From Thermoascus crustaceus (lineage: Eukaryota > Ascomycota > Eurotiomycetes > Eurotiales > Thermoascaceae): 64,000 nt of DNA. The position numbers were made by a program, and so were the translations under genes. Location: assembly GCA_001599835.1 (NCBI GenBank), contig BCIC01000002.1:1259137-1323136 (forward strand), in the 5' to 3' direction. Below the pieces are notes generated by a model. The model did no database searches, was not told the DNA's origin, and saw only the letters and a program-made list of their open reading frames with translations. Below are positions 45,374 to 57,520 of the stretch, in pieces (the first letter of the stretch is position 1; each line of letters begins with the position of its first letter).

Positions 45374-46281
45374 ATGGCAACTCCTCTTCGAAAGGCATCC
45401 ACGGTCCAAGCGACCGTTCAGCTGGTCAGAATTTCAGCAGGATATATATACCTTCCAAAGCATCTCTTCGTTCAAGGTGCCCCCCAAGATGAAATATCTC
45501 GCGTCCCGTCTATGTCATGGCTAATCACGCATAAGGATGCATTGAAGACTACAAGGATAGTCTTCGATCTGGGCATGCGTTAGGACATCCACAGCTATCC
45601 ACCGGGTGTATACAAGCGCCTGCAAACAATCATAAAATCCGAGATTCCTAAGGATGTCTTCGCAAGTCTCCAGGACGTCGGAATTGATCCCACGGACGTC
45701 GACGCTGTGATATTCTCACGTCTCCACTACGACCATACGGGCGACCCGTCGCGATTTGGACCCAAAATGGAATTCATTATAGGACCTGGCGCGAAGAGCT
45801 TGATAACTGGATCCAAGTCCTATCCCGCAGATGCGCACTCGCACTTCGACTAACCATGTTCCCGCCAGAGCGCATCGTCGAGCTCCCGCCCTCGTCGGAT
45901 CAGAGCTACTGGCAAACTCTTGGGCCACTTCCTAAAGCGCACGACTTCTTCGGTGATGGCTCATTGTTCGTTGTTAATGCACCCGGCCATCTTCCTGGGC
46001 ATATCAATCTCCTGGCGCGAGTGGGGTCGGAAAACTGGGTGTACCTGGGCGGAGACACCGCACGTGACACGGGTATTTTGGATGGGACTGCTCAAGTAGC
46101 TGTGTATGTAGACAAGGTAACAGGATGCATGAGGTGCGCACATGCTGATAAGGAAGCTGCTGAGACGCATATTCGCGCTGTGAGGGAGTTGAAGGGGTAT
46201 GAGCATGTGGAGGTTATTCTGGCGCATGATCATCAAGGGTTGGCAGAGAATGAGCAGCGTTTCAAGGTACCAAAGGCATGA
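45374..46281 (+). pseudogene. MBL-fold lactonase-like hydrolase, broken
   Basis: A metallo-beta-lactamase-fold enzyme of the AHL/gamma-lactone lactonase kind. The frame from ATG 45374 runs to RIVFDLGMR, then TAG (45581-45583), then continues in the same frame as DIHSYPPGVYKRL, VGIDPTDVDAVIFSRLHYDH and PSRFG. A TAA at 45851-45853 and a one-base shift follow, after which MFPPERIVELPP, NAPGHLPGHINLL, YLGGDTARD and VILAHDH complete the fold. Metal ligands mostly survive (HYDH, GH, D, H), but the first His of the HxHxDH motif is Arg (RLHYDH). Two stops, one frameshift and a lost ligand argue against function. Length without breaks would be about 300 aa, normal for the family. Partner of the divergent SSADH-type gene. 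Confidence 0.85.
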
Positions 46282-48485
46282 GGATATTGTGTTTAAGTAA
46301 CTACAGAACTGAAAGATTATCGAAGAATATCAGGGGCAGACAAGGTGGCATTTTGGGTAGGTGTCCCCCAGATATAGCCCCTCGTTTGAAGCTCCGGATT
46401 TGGCTTTTTTGTGATATTCTGAAGCATTTGATGGCCACATGCCTACCCAAAGTGTCAGATTCTGCTTGCTTTCAGCATCAAGGTCAAGTTCTGCAGGAGA
46501 TGGTGCTACCAGAGGTACTGATGTCAGAGTCAACTTCTTTTCTGACCAATTACGCACTTGTAGCTAGATGTGCTTGGGGCACGCATATGCAGTCAAGCCA
46601 ATATTCCTGCCACTAGTATCGAACGTGGTAGAAGAACATAAGCTCCAGACAGCTGAGCTGTCTGCTAGTGGTGGGAGGCATTACCAGTTCGTTCTAGCTG
46701 TAGGAAACCATCTTTTCTAGTTAACAGTAAGGTTAATCAATAATATCTTTTGCTTTGTCTTTATCCAGTTCGCCACGTACGGATGCCACAGCCAAGTCCC
46801 TCTTGCCACCATAAACCGTCCTCGGTGTCGAACATTGGCCCTCAAGGTGCAGATACACCTTCTGGCTTAGGTATGGTTTTGCGTGTATTCCATAATAGTG
46901 TCGTTTTCGGGTCGTTAGGATCAAGGCTTTTGAGGATACCTTTTCAGCTGGTCAGAGCTGCCCACGGTACGACTCTTCCGCTATCGCCAATATGCTCTGC
47001 GGATCAATGGATAATGTATAGCAGCAGTGTGTCACCAAAGCCACAGAATACCTCCCTCAGCCAAGTGCTAAGCACACCAGGCAGACACAACACCAATGTT
47101 GACCGGCAACCAGCCTAAGAAGAGGGTATATGTATATGAGGTGAGAACGTTGTTAGTGGATGCTGGAAGGTACCTATACGGTAGCACCCTGTCTACATTG
47201 ACGATAGTAACCGCTAATCCCTATATCTGCTCTGAAACTCGAGGAGAGATGCGGCACAGACAGCTGTATTTGCACAAACAACTGTTAGCAAATATGTCTA
47301 TACAGGTAAGTGCTTGTCCGGATCTGGTGTTTCGTAGACGATGAATCTTGACCAACCCCACATAAATCTAATGAAACAGGTCCTTCAACAGAGACCGAGG
47401 GACAGAGAGCAGAATTTGGAGGAAAATAGTACTCACGTGCGGGTTATTTATACAGCATTGAGACGCTTCGAAAGGGTCCCCGTGCAGCCCGTTTATTAAT
47501 CTGGTATATCTTTTGATCTCAATTCTTTGTCATGCCTAATAACGTCAGTAAACGCAATACGTAGCGTGCAGTTCAAGAAGTATGAGGGTTTTCAAAAGGT
47601 TAAAGATAGCATTTAGCTATACAGATGGAGAGATCATATTTCCCATTTCCTCTTCCTTCAGTTTAAATTGGTCTTCCCAAAGTTTGGATGCCGAATTTAG
47701 CTCCACGCCCTTGCTAATATTTAGAGTGTCGGTTATCGCTGTACAGAAAACTCCAGGTATTATTAAATTCCGAGATCTCAGAGATGCTGACCTTTTTTCT
47801 TGTCCTTGGAGCCCTGCAGAACAGAATTTGAAACACGTGCTTTACCAGGCAGGATAGGCCTTCAGGTTATCAGGATACGAAAAGAAATTTAACTCCAGAA
47901 TTTTCTTCGAAATTTAAGGGGAAAAGTGGCAAGGAAAGAATCAAGTTTCAAGTTTGGGCCCGGTGATATTAGGTGCAATGTGTAATTTCGGCCACTGGTT
48001 GGCCAACTGATTGGATATAACATTCCTGTATTCTGCGGTTCTGAGTTCAGTGACAATCGTAGTATACCCTTGGGCCACTGTAGTCTGTCCTAGCAGTCAG
48101 AGGCCTCAAAAAGAGCTCCCATTGCTAATGGACTAACAGAGGGTTTTCAACTGGGACGGCGTGTGTGCTATGGTAGCATAAACTCAAGACTGAAAGATAA
48201 AAGTCTCTCCAGTCCTTGTCAGATCAGAAAGGGGGGGGGGGGGGGGGTAATCCCCATTCAGCGCCGACCTTTTTCAAGAGGATATGAAAGTGTATCACCT
48301 TTTTCCCCGCGGTAGGTGTGATCCTAGGTGTTATATATGAATTTATTCAGTATAACATCTTAGAACATGCAAAAGATCAGGCTTTCTTTGCAAAACTCCA
48401 GCCTACAGCCAAAATACCCCCCTTCTGCCGCCAACTAGGCTTCCAAATCAAATCTATCATACATGAAGTCCTTCTATTTTCCTAA
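46282..48485. other. Gene-poor AT-rich region
   Basis: 2.2 kb with no recognisable gene. Contains a 17-base poly-G run (48231-48247). Confidence 0.5.
48231..48247. repeat. Homopolymer of 17 G
   Basis: Uninterrupted G17 in gene-free DNA. The length may be affected by sequencing or assembly. Confidence 0.8.
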
Positions 48486-48950
48486 TTAGGCGATATACTC
48501 ATCCTCATCGCCCTTGGCGTTGCAATCTTCATCCTCCACCCTCGCCATATGGATCAGGTTGCGGAATTCGTCGAACTTCCCCTTCGGCAGGGCCATAGTA
48601 AGCCCGTCCGCCGGGTTCTTGTTGCCATCGATTTGCTGTAAAGGGATCTAATCGGACAGGATAACGTCCCGTACGAAGTAATGATTATCTAGCCATCGAA
48701 TAGTTGATTGATATCTGTGCTTCGCTGACAATGTGATGGCATTGACGCTGTCTCTGTAGATCGTTGCTGGGCCTCCTTCGTCGAGATTAAATGCTAATCC
48801 CAGCTCTTTAAGCCACATGGCCTCCCTAGCTGCGACATCTAGGGCATAAAATTCGCCTATCGTAGTCGACAGGCGACAACTGCTTGCTTCTTCCTTGACC
48901 ACGATATCAGGACTCCAGCGACTATAAAAAGCGTAGGCTTTAGTTCATCG
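48486..48950 (-). mobile_element. Ty1/copia retrotransposon remnant (RNase H end)
   Basis: Minus-strand frame gives SPDIVVKEEASSCRLSTTIG, EFYALDVAAREAMWLKEL, IYRDSVNAITLSAKHRYQST, WLDNHYFVRD and then NPADGLTMALPKGKFDEFRNLI. This matches the copia pol C-terminus pattern (STTEAEYxAL..AxxEAxWL, DNxxAI.L, H..I..HFVRD, ADGLTKPL). The segments run in one frame from the left part to a shifted piece just after. The remainder of pol and both LTRs are not seen, so it is a fossil. Confidence 0.75.
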
Positions 48951-51900
48951 ACATATCCGCATATTCCTTAGGCTAGATCGCGTCCTAGTAGACTGAAGAA
49001 CGGAAAATGTATAAATAGTCACAATATTGCAATGGTTACAATTTTTGATAATGCCTGCTGCATATTGCTGGATGAAAATATCGAAGAAATATATATTTCG
49101 CGAAGAAAAGTCTTCCTGGGTTCTGCAGCTTTGGAAAAACGATGGTAGCAAGAAAGATAAAGCTGAAGATGGCATTCGATATGCCATTACAAAGAAAGAG
49201 GCTTTCCGGCCTTCTCTACCACCGGTATAGTTGAGACTTTTGTTCCACAAGGTCTCAAGACGTTTGCGCCTTACGGAGCCTAAATATGTCTAAAAGGAGT
49301 TGGAAAGCATTGAGATTGTCAGAATGAAGTCAGTACAAGTATGGAGCATCACCTGCCAGACACTATAAAGGCTTATAAGGGAAGGGGACAGCGATACTTT
49401 TGATCAGGTCGCGCAGATAAGTGTACCTCGGGCTGAGAAACTGGGCCACTTCCGTCTGTGAAAGTTCACAGAGGTTTTGGACTATGTAGCCCGCTGAGGG
49501 CGCTCTGGCTATGAAAACACATCTGAAGTCGTACGCAGGCTTACTGCCGTGAAGGGGATCGGGTACACAGATCCCAGTATCGCTGAAACGATCGCGGTCA
49601 TTGCGAGACTGATGGGTTCCATTTTATTTGGCTGGCAGGAACTTGACGTGTGACATCCCTAGGAGAGATAGGTTGCCCCTTATATATCTTGGGATAGTTT
49701 GTTGCCACATGATCCTGTCCTTTTCTGTCTGTTCACCAGACATTCGACATATGGATTATAGAAGGTGACAGGAAGAATAATATACAGTTGGATCGGCCGA
49801 TAAAAGGTCCCGTGGTTGTTGCACATAATCGAGATTTCTCAATTATGTCGTCAGCTCATATTATAGTCAAGCGCCAGTTATCCTAACGGCCCTGGGTTCA
49901 TGCCTCTAAATAATGTTAGCAACAAGGGATATTGGAGAGGATAATGGTACAAATCAAAGGAGACATACCATCCATGGTCAACTAAAATAACGCGGAACCA
50001 TTTGGGTAGAGGATACGACTTCGTTTTCCTTTTCTCGATACATATGATAGGCCACACAGCCCAACAGCACAGTAGGTTGGAGGACGGGCCATCCGACCTC
50101 CGTTGTCGGAAATATATACGGGTAACGATTTATAGTTGGGTCGTAAAAAGCCCCATGATGGACTCCCGGCAGAAGACGACGAGCTTGGACATTCACCTAA
50201 ACGCGGGGGAGGCGCATCACTGGTGGTATATAGAAATGGAGTGGAACAGAGCAAAGAGTGGTAAATTCCTCTTTAACGATGCCCTTGCGGTCCATCTCCT
50301 TCTTGAGAACCTCGCGCAGCTGCTGCAACTGGGTTTCTTTGATTCCCCGAAAGCAGGCCATTCAGGTAAACGAGCTTAAGCTGCAGGCTCTCGTTTTCCC
50401 TGTCCAGAGTGACAAAATTCAGCGTTGCTCTTATCGATGACTGAGGGATCCAAGAGGATGAAGATTTATAAAAAGAACAGGCCAGGATTTTCCGGGTGCT
50501 GATCAGGATATAAAGGTAGTACCGAGGCGGCAAATGTTGGTAAAGAAGATATGAACTTGGGCAGCTTCCGTGCCCTTGAGACCGGCGATCTTCTTGCATG
50601 TATATAAGTATTCAGGGCTTGAAGCAGATGCTAAAGACCGGATGAAGTCCAAGAATATAAGAGAAAATAAGAGACAACAAGGAATGAGCAGAGGTGTAAT
50701 GAGGAAAGGAAAGAAAACAGAATGAGATCTCTGGGGGGTGGAGGGCCCTTTATAGATTTCCTGCCGGTGGGACTGGCTGCAGCCCCTGCACGACTCACAT
50801 AGGCAAACAAACGTAATGTCTCGGCAGCAGTGAAGACAAATATACAGCATGGTTTGGTCGTGCTTTCCAAGTTTGGTGGCGACTTGCCAGTAACTGGTGC
50901 GTAGCAGTTAATACAAGATGGGAAGAAGCAGAATTTTGGTACTTACAAAGTAGTATTCAATGTCAAGCCAGAAATCCACTTGCAATTCCAATATATTCCA
51001 ACAAAGTCCCAGGAATATATGTAGAACCGACAGTGAATGGAGGAGCCCGGAATCATTGTGGTAGCAGACAGCTTTGTTAGAACGGCGAGAGACATACGCA
51101 AATAGAAGTTTCTGGATGGAGATTCCCTAGCTGCTACACCATATCGTCTACTGAAAGAATTTCAGCTCGAGATACAGTAGACACAAGATCCTAGGACAAA
51201 CACTACAGTGTCTTTGTCTACATAGTACACTCTGTTATCCAATAGAAGCATCCACTTCGATGGAAAATGGGAAGCTGCAGAGTTGACAGTCATCCAGCAA
51301 GCCAACAGCCTCCATCAAGATATGAAGAAATAAAACCAACAAATTAATCCACCTATTCATTTAGCCTGCTACGGACTTCTACATTTCCACTACCGAGAAG
51401 ATACGGTCAAGTATATATTACGAGTTATGACTACTAGGCTACGCAGCTACTTGTGTACCGTACATATAGTCTCTTCACCTCACTCTGACACAGCATTCGG
51501 TATATCAGCCACTGATAAACTCTATAGAGGGGTTGCATACATCTGAATACATTCCGGGTGAGAAGCTTTAGACAGCACGATCAAGCGCAATGACAGATAG
51601 TAGGGTATTTCGGAGAGTAGGTATGCATGAGTAAGCAGGATATATTATTATTATTATTATTATATTCAAGTTTAACGTCCATACCGAGCCTTCCGGCTAT
51701 GACAGACCCATCTCTTGGGCGAAAGCCCCTATCAGTATCTAAATTCTTCTTTGATCAATCTGTGCCTTTTCCTCGCCCCAGGCCGCCTAAATGCGCAGGG
51801 CTTTTGGGCCCTAGAAGCCCTCCTTGGTGCTAAGCAGGATATAGACAGCCAGTCATAAAGCTAAGTTCTGAAAGAGATATCTTCTGTGAAGTCCTTCATA

Positions 51901-52200
51901 GTTATCAGGGGAGGAACTAAGTTTTCGATTTATAAGAGCGCAAAAATATAATCATCCGCGAGACTGAACAATATTTTCCAAGGAAAGGATTCCATGAATC
52001 TCAAACGTGACTTGACCTTGACTATAAATAAAGGAGAGTATGACTATCCGAATCCGAATCGCACTCAATACTGATATTTTCTAGCTGACAGATTCCCAGG
52101 AACCTTCCACCCCAGAAAGATGTCGAACGTCCAAAAAAGATCAAACCCGATATGAAAAGCAGCAAAAAAAAACAGCCGGCTGGGGTGATAACTGATCTTA
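48951..52200. other. Long gene-poor region
   Basis: 3.25 kb of AT-rich DNA. Frames of 70-125 codons occur (50002-50379, 50273-50599), none with a recognised family. It may be old transposon-derived sequence, given the copia piece beside it, but this is not shown. A TTA/ATT trinucleotide run lies near 51645-51665. Confidence 0.5.
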
Positions 52201-52272
52201 CTCCGATAGGGGGAATCGAACCCCCGGCTGTCGTGTGAGAGACGACGATGTTAGCCACTACACCATATCGGA
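52201..52272 (-). tRNA. tRNA-Glu (CTC)
   Basis: On the minus strand, acceptor arms TCCGATA and TATCGGA pair fully with G as discriminator. The anticodon stem GTCGT/ACGAC encloses CTCTCAC, giving anticodon CTC (reads GAG). The T-arm GGGGGTTCGATTCCCCC is perfect. No intron. 72 nt without the CCA. Confidence 0.95.
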
Positions 52273-53013
52273 TTAATTGTTAAGAAGCTGCTGTGGGTAT
52301 TAACTTATAAGAAAAGATTTTCTGGTCGTGGATGGTGGGTCCTCGGATCGCTCGTCGGTCGACCTTGGCGTATATACTTGCGGGGCGGGGCGGGGAGCTC
52401 GTTGATATTCTTCCCGAAATAGTGCCGGAGATATGATTGCGCTGTTTTCTCATTTTCGTAAGAGAGATTGATAGACTGGATAGGTTGGAGACGATTATTA
52501 TTCTCCGTTGGTCTACGTAAAGCACCTTGAATGTGTGTGGGACGCCATAATTCGTTTGTCCCGAAATATCTCCGGTCCAAAGAGGAATGATGCGGCAAGA
52601 AGAATGAAGGAAGCCTGAGGGAGAAAGAAAAATTTAATTAATCAAAGAAGATAAAGAGGAAGAAAATATATAACTAGGTCTATGCATTAGAGAATAGATC
52701 TTGAAGGAAGATGCGTGTTTCCGTGGACCGACCTGATTACTCGTACCATGAGAAAGTGGAACGGTGAACGATAATCCAGAATGTGTTATTTATAATATAG
52801 AATATATTTTTTCCCCAGCAGCCTCAGTTCCCGCCCTGTCCCTGTCTAGCTGACCTTTTCCCATATCTCCAGGTCCCGGTCCGGGTCGACACTTGCCATG
52901 CCAACGCAACGGCAATCCCCCGCGATCGCGATTAGGCACCTGATAGACCTTCTCTTCCCATCCCATCAGCACTTACATGGTACCACGGATAAATGAAACG
53001 AGCCCCATCAGCA
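52273..53013. other. Intergenic region
   Basis: 0.74 kb between the tRNA gene and the small broken gene. A minus-strand frame (52305-52598) has no recognised family. Confidence 0.45.
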
Positions 53014-53392
53014 ATGTCAATGTCAGGAATCAAGGATAACGACCAATACTATAACGTCTTCAAGGTAAACTACCACCTCGCAATGCAAGACCCTGACGAA
53101 CCACAAACCCGCTACCACACCATCCTCTTCGTCGAAACAGACCCCTCCCTCGCTGGCAACGGCGGTGGATACATTCACAACGTAACAGGCGACCTGACCT
53201 CCCCAGAGGCAGAAGGCGTTTAATCCGCGGACGATGCGGACGGAGGCGTGTAGGCCCGATGGGGAGTTTTATTCTGATCTGGGAGAGATCAGGCTGCCGT
53301 ATTTCAAGTGTACAGAATGGACTGAGGAGAAGGTTATTCCGGCGTTGTATCGGATGGGGGTTGTTCAGAAAATAGCGGGATTGTTAGGTTGA
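53014..53392 (+). pseudogene. Small broken gene of unknown function
   Basis: Frame A from ATG 53014 reads MSMSGIKDNDQYYNVFKVNY, PDEPQTRYHTILFVETDPSL and GGGYIHNVTGDLTS, then a stop. A second frame, entered within the SPEAEG codons (about 53200), reads PQRQKAFNPRTMRTEACRPD, FYSDLGEIRLPYF and TEWTEEKVIPALY, ending at TGA. Both halves look coding and fit one protein, so a frameshift, probably with a deletion between them, is likely. No intron of legal size bridges them. The pattern (N-terminal YHTILF..TD, C-terminal FNPRTMRTE...KCTEWT) belongs to a multicopy fungal family I can place only as uncharacterised. Confidence 0.65.
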
Positions 53393-53835
53393 GGTTGTTG
53401 GGTTCATGAACCGTTATTATTATTTAGGTAACTTATGTGCCTATACAGAGTGGACACTGATTCGAGGATCTTTTTATTGCTGTTTGAAGGCATAAAAGAG
53501 GTGCGCATAATCCTAGTCTAGATTATTAAGAATAACACAATATCCAACCGGCTATTAATCTCTTTATATATATCTTCCAGGTGTAACACATGATCTATCC
53601 AGTTTCAAAAAGCCAAAACCGCCAAGCAGCACCGTATCTATCTCCGTCAATTTCGTATAACACACTGTAGAAATAATATGTACTGTCCAATAAACCAAGA
53701 CAAAGCAAACGCTATCAGCGCCTGGCGTATATATATATATATATATATCTCTATCGTCATACACTGAATCGAATCGGTGGGTATAAACATGTCGCAACTG
53801 TTGTTCATTTTCGCAAGTGCTGGGAGACATCCTCT
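53393..53835. other. Intergenic region with TA microsatellite
   Basis: About 440 bp between facing 3' ends; contains the TA run at 53729-53749. Nothing else seen. Confidence 0.55.
53729..53749. repeat. TA dinucleotide microsatellite
   Basis: Ten TA units downstream of the F-box gene. Confidence 0.85.
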
Positions 53836-56800
53836 TCAAGCTTTCGCTGCGTAGACGGCACCAAGGATCAGCTTGCCTTCGGCTACGTTGAAGCCCCACA
53901 GTCCGACCGGCAGGTCTTTCGGTGCGCCTAGTCCCGGGTTGCTGCATTTTTCAACGCAGCATCCTTTGGCCTGAGAACCCGAGAGATCTATGCAGTCGTG
54001 GAAAATGGTGGGCGGAGATGGTATCACGATGGGTTCGTTGACCAGTTTACGAGGCTCACTGGGTGTGTACCCGCCGTCGAGGCTCTCGCAGTGAAGCTGA
54101 ATACTGTGAGCGTGTGACCTAAAATAAACAACTTGGGACTTCAGCAGTACATACCGTAATTTCCAAAACGCCACAATGCCCCGAGAGCAACTCGAGACGC
54201 GAAATCCTCTCGTTATCTCCGAGAGACACTTTACGGCTGGGCTCACCGTGCGTATAGCCGACGGTGCGAGTTACGCCGGACTTGTAGGTGAACACGAGAC
54301 CAGTGATGTATTTGACCCCGTAAATACGGGTTCGATAGGCCGTGACGGCGACAATTCGGTCGCATTCTCCCGCGAAGCCCGTATCCTCCCGGATGATTTT
54401 CTCCGGGGCCATCCACGGAAACTTAGAGTAATAAGACCGTGGATCCCAAAGGTGAATGCGATCTGTGTCTGTGTTTGGTGACGAGAGGACGCGAGGGTGG
54501 TCCCAGAGAGCGTTGAATGCCCAAACAAGAGAAGCCTATACAGAGGGTCAGCCATCGTAACCCAGGGAAAGGGGAATATTAGTAACGCACCAGCTTCTCC
54601 AGTTTGCTTGCTCGGAATTTTAACTCAACGTAATCCTCCACAGGGAGAGACTCTATGGATTCTATGCTCTTCACGGTCTTTCGTTGCATGCGGGAAGTCA
54701 AGACGGAAACGCCGATCACCCGTCCTCGGTGGAATCTTTCGTTGAAAACGAAGTCAAGTTTGGACATCCATATGGACACTTCGATGACCTTCTCATCCGG
54801 CTCAAGATCCATGGAGTCCGCCTCTGAAAGCCACTGACCTACGATTGCCGGAGGTTGAGGTTCGGAGTAGTCCAGCCACAGTCCGGAGATCTCATTTCCA
54901 TGTCGAGGGCGGCCTGCAGACCCGCGTGAGAAGCGGATACGCCTGACACCATCCAAAGAAGCATATGTGTATGCTGTGCACCCCGAAGGACCACCACCGA
55001 TGAGGTAAGAACCCACTGACGAACAGAGCTTGGCAGCGGATGGAGCAACTTCACCGGCAATGCCTTGACAGCAGGGCATGGATAGAGTGGTATCCGGAAC
55101 GCAGTAACATTGGAGACCAAAAGTCTGGAAAGTGCCACTACTTGCCTGGAAATGGGAAATGTCAGACAGTGGCGCAAGAGCAAGCTGATAATGCTGTACT
55201 AACCTCTAGGATTGACGTAAACCCAGTTATCACTTGGCCTTCAGGAGCTCTCAGGGTCTCCTTGCTGTAATATGCGTCATTATAATATTTTCCTTCGAAC
55301 GTCGGATACGGCGGCCCAGGGAATGGTTCACCAGGACGATCCGTTCGAAGCTCGTCAGGTATGAATGAAGCACATCTTCCAAAATTTGTACGAATCTAGA
55401 AGTGTGATATCAGTATTTAAAGTCCTGCCTTGTTCAAGGGATGACATTGACAGACCTTAAGAGACCAGATGCCGATAGATGTTGAAGCCCGGTCATACGT
55501 GACTTCAGCTATTCTCTCACCCCTGGCACCGTCTACAGGAAAAGAAACCTCAGTGCGACCTTGTCTTCCATAGAGCCTGGGGGGTTGCCCATCGAATTCA
55601 AACATCAAACCCGTGAAAGGGGCTCCCAGGCCTCCCATATGTGCCACAATTCGGGTCAATTTTGGCAACGTTTCCCCGCCGGACCCTCCAAAGTCAATGT
55701 TCAGGATTGGATTAAATGCCTGATACGTGACATTACGAGGCATTGGGACGAGAGAAGCGTCTCCCGGGTAATATGGTGTCCAGATAGGTTGCGGAATGAG
55801 TCCCTGGGATCCTGCCCTTTCTGGGACTGTCGAGGTGCCATCAACGGTATCAGAATACTCGATGTCAATTATAGCCAGGGAAATCATCTTGAAGGCCTTG
55901 AGGAACAGTTAGACTGGGTCCAGGGATTTGAAGGGTTCCACTTACATCGAAGCTAGCCGCCAAGTCGAAAGAACGAATCTCGCTTCTGGGACATAGCAGC
56001 TTCCCGAATGCAATATGCGGTTCACCATTCCCAATATCTCCTACCCAAGCGGAAGAGTATCTCCGAGGACCCGCCTCCAGGATAAGTCTCACCGCAACGA
56101 TACCATTCACACATGTCGCTACCTCAAGCCCAGCAAAATTCTCTTCCGGTGGAACCCACAAGAAGTGTTCTGAGTTCGAGTCGACATAGCCTAGGGGACG
56201 CCCGTTGTATGTGCCAGCCGTGCTGTCATTAAAGACCACGCGAAGACCAGAAACAAACGTCTGCGAATTAAAGATAACTGTGGTAACGCCAACTGCGCAT
56301 ATAGTCTGTTGCTCAGGATGTAATAAGAGACGCCTAACAGCGATTTCTCGGCTCCCAACATGTAACTTTTCAGAATGCCTAGCCATCGACTCTGTGGTGA
56401 TTATTTTGCCAGGCCGGGCCTTCTCTGCAGGATTTTGACACCCAGAGCCTGAGAGGTCATCCCAAGTGATCGGCAGACCATGTAATTTGGTACCACGCAG
56501 GTGAAGAGCAATCAAGGAAGCATTTTTGCAGATTATTTCCCATACCCTCTTTCGATTTCGTAAGCGTGCGGATTTATGCGGATTCCGCAACAAATGCTTG
56601 GTTGCGAAGTAAAGACTGCGCCAATCTGGACGCCCGCATTCGTCGGCAGGCAGCGCGAAACCCAATTCAAAGTCGGGTGAGAAGCGACTGCGCCAAAACG
56701 ACTGAGGTAGTGAGCTTGTACGGGACATGAATGCGACCGTCCTGGATGCCAAACGGAGGTTCGGGATATCGTGAGAAGGGAGCCACGATAGCAATATATG

Positions 56801-57520
56801 AACAACCTCAACAGGCAACTTGGCGAAAATATCAGCAGCTGCTACCTTCCGCTCGCTGGCACCAGCCGCAGCCTCCTGAACGGCAACATCCGCGACGGAT
56901 TCCAAGCAGCAGAGGATATCATCTCCGCTGAGGAATCGAGAGGGTTCGACTGCGTAATCGGAGTAACCCGCATTAATCATATCCTGCAAAGGGTTGCCGC
57001 AAGGTCTCTGGAATCTGGCTGCACCGCCGAAATCGTGCCCCGGTCGAAGATAGCTGTATTCATCCACTGTAGTACAGAACAGAACCCTGTATAATAATGT
57101 AGCAAGACGACCGGTGTCGGAAGGCCCAGCGGATACCCTTTCGCGCAGAACCTCCCAGCACGCTGCGTGGAACAGAAAAGTCCAGGTATCAGACCCTGCA
57201 TCGTAGAACGGCACATACGATTCCAGCGTTGCGCCCACATCTCGATAAGAATGTCCTGGGTCTGGCGGTGCAACGATTATCTCCGATATATCAAGATATC
57301 CGATACCGGTAAGGCTCGTGGTATTCTTCGAATTCACATGTCGTACTAAGGCAATAAGAGCAACAGTCAGCGTTGGATTAGTCAGGTCAAGACAGAGTGA
57401 ATTGCACGAACCAGCTCGAAGTTCTTGATGCCATTCCAGATCCTCAATTGGCAGACCCGGTTCCGGGTCAGCAGAGATGGAGCGAACGTGTACCCCGCAT
57501 ATTGCGCAGAAGTTACGCAT
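53836..57520 (-). CDS. Large F-box protein with CxxC N-terminus (fungal family)
   Basis: Exons 57520-55946, 55896-55456, 55395-55204, 55145-54591 and one from 54535 join in frame over four introns of 49-60 bp (phase 0). The N-terminus MRNFCAICG carries a CxxC pair. At about residues 240-290 the F-box is clear: FAKLPVEVVHILLSWLPSHD, IPNLRLASR, SFWRSRF. F-box proteins recruit targets to SCF ubiquitin ligases. After it come repeated beta-rich units (VRRIRFSRG, GNEISGLWLDYSE, IVGQWL), which look like lectin-type blades, plus NPILNIDFGGSGG. The last piece (about 54085-53836, ending VYAAKA) fits the family but its frame needs a phase-2 junction that no donor provides; either the gene ends at a TAG at 54119-54121 after VLEITVCTAEVPSCLF, or a frameshift is present. 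Total about 1050-1145 aa. Targets unknown. Confidence 0.8.

Noticed and set aside
45374..45853. Reading the MBL-fold gene stops as introns
   Set aside because: The sequence on both sides of the TAG continues the fold in the same frame, so splicing would remove needed residues; breaks are real unless sequencing errors.
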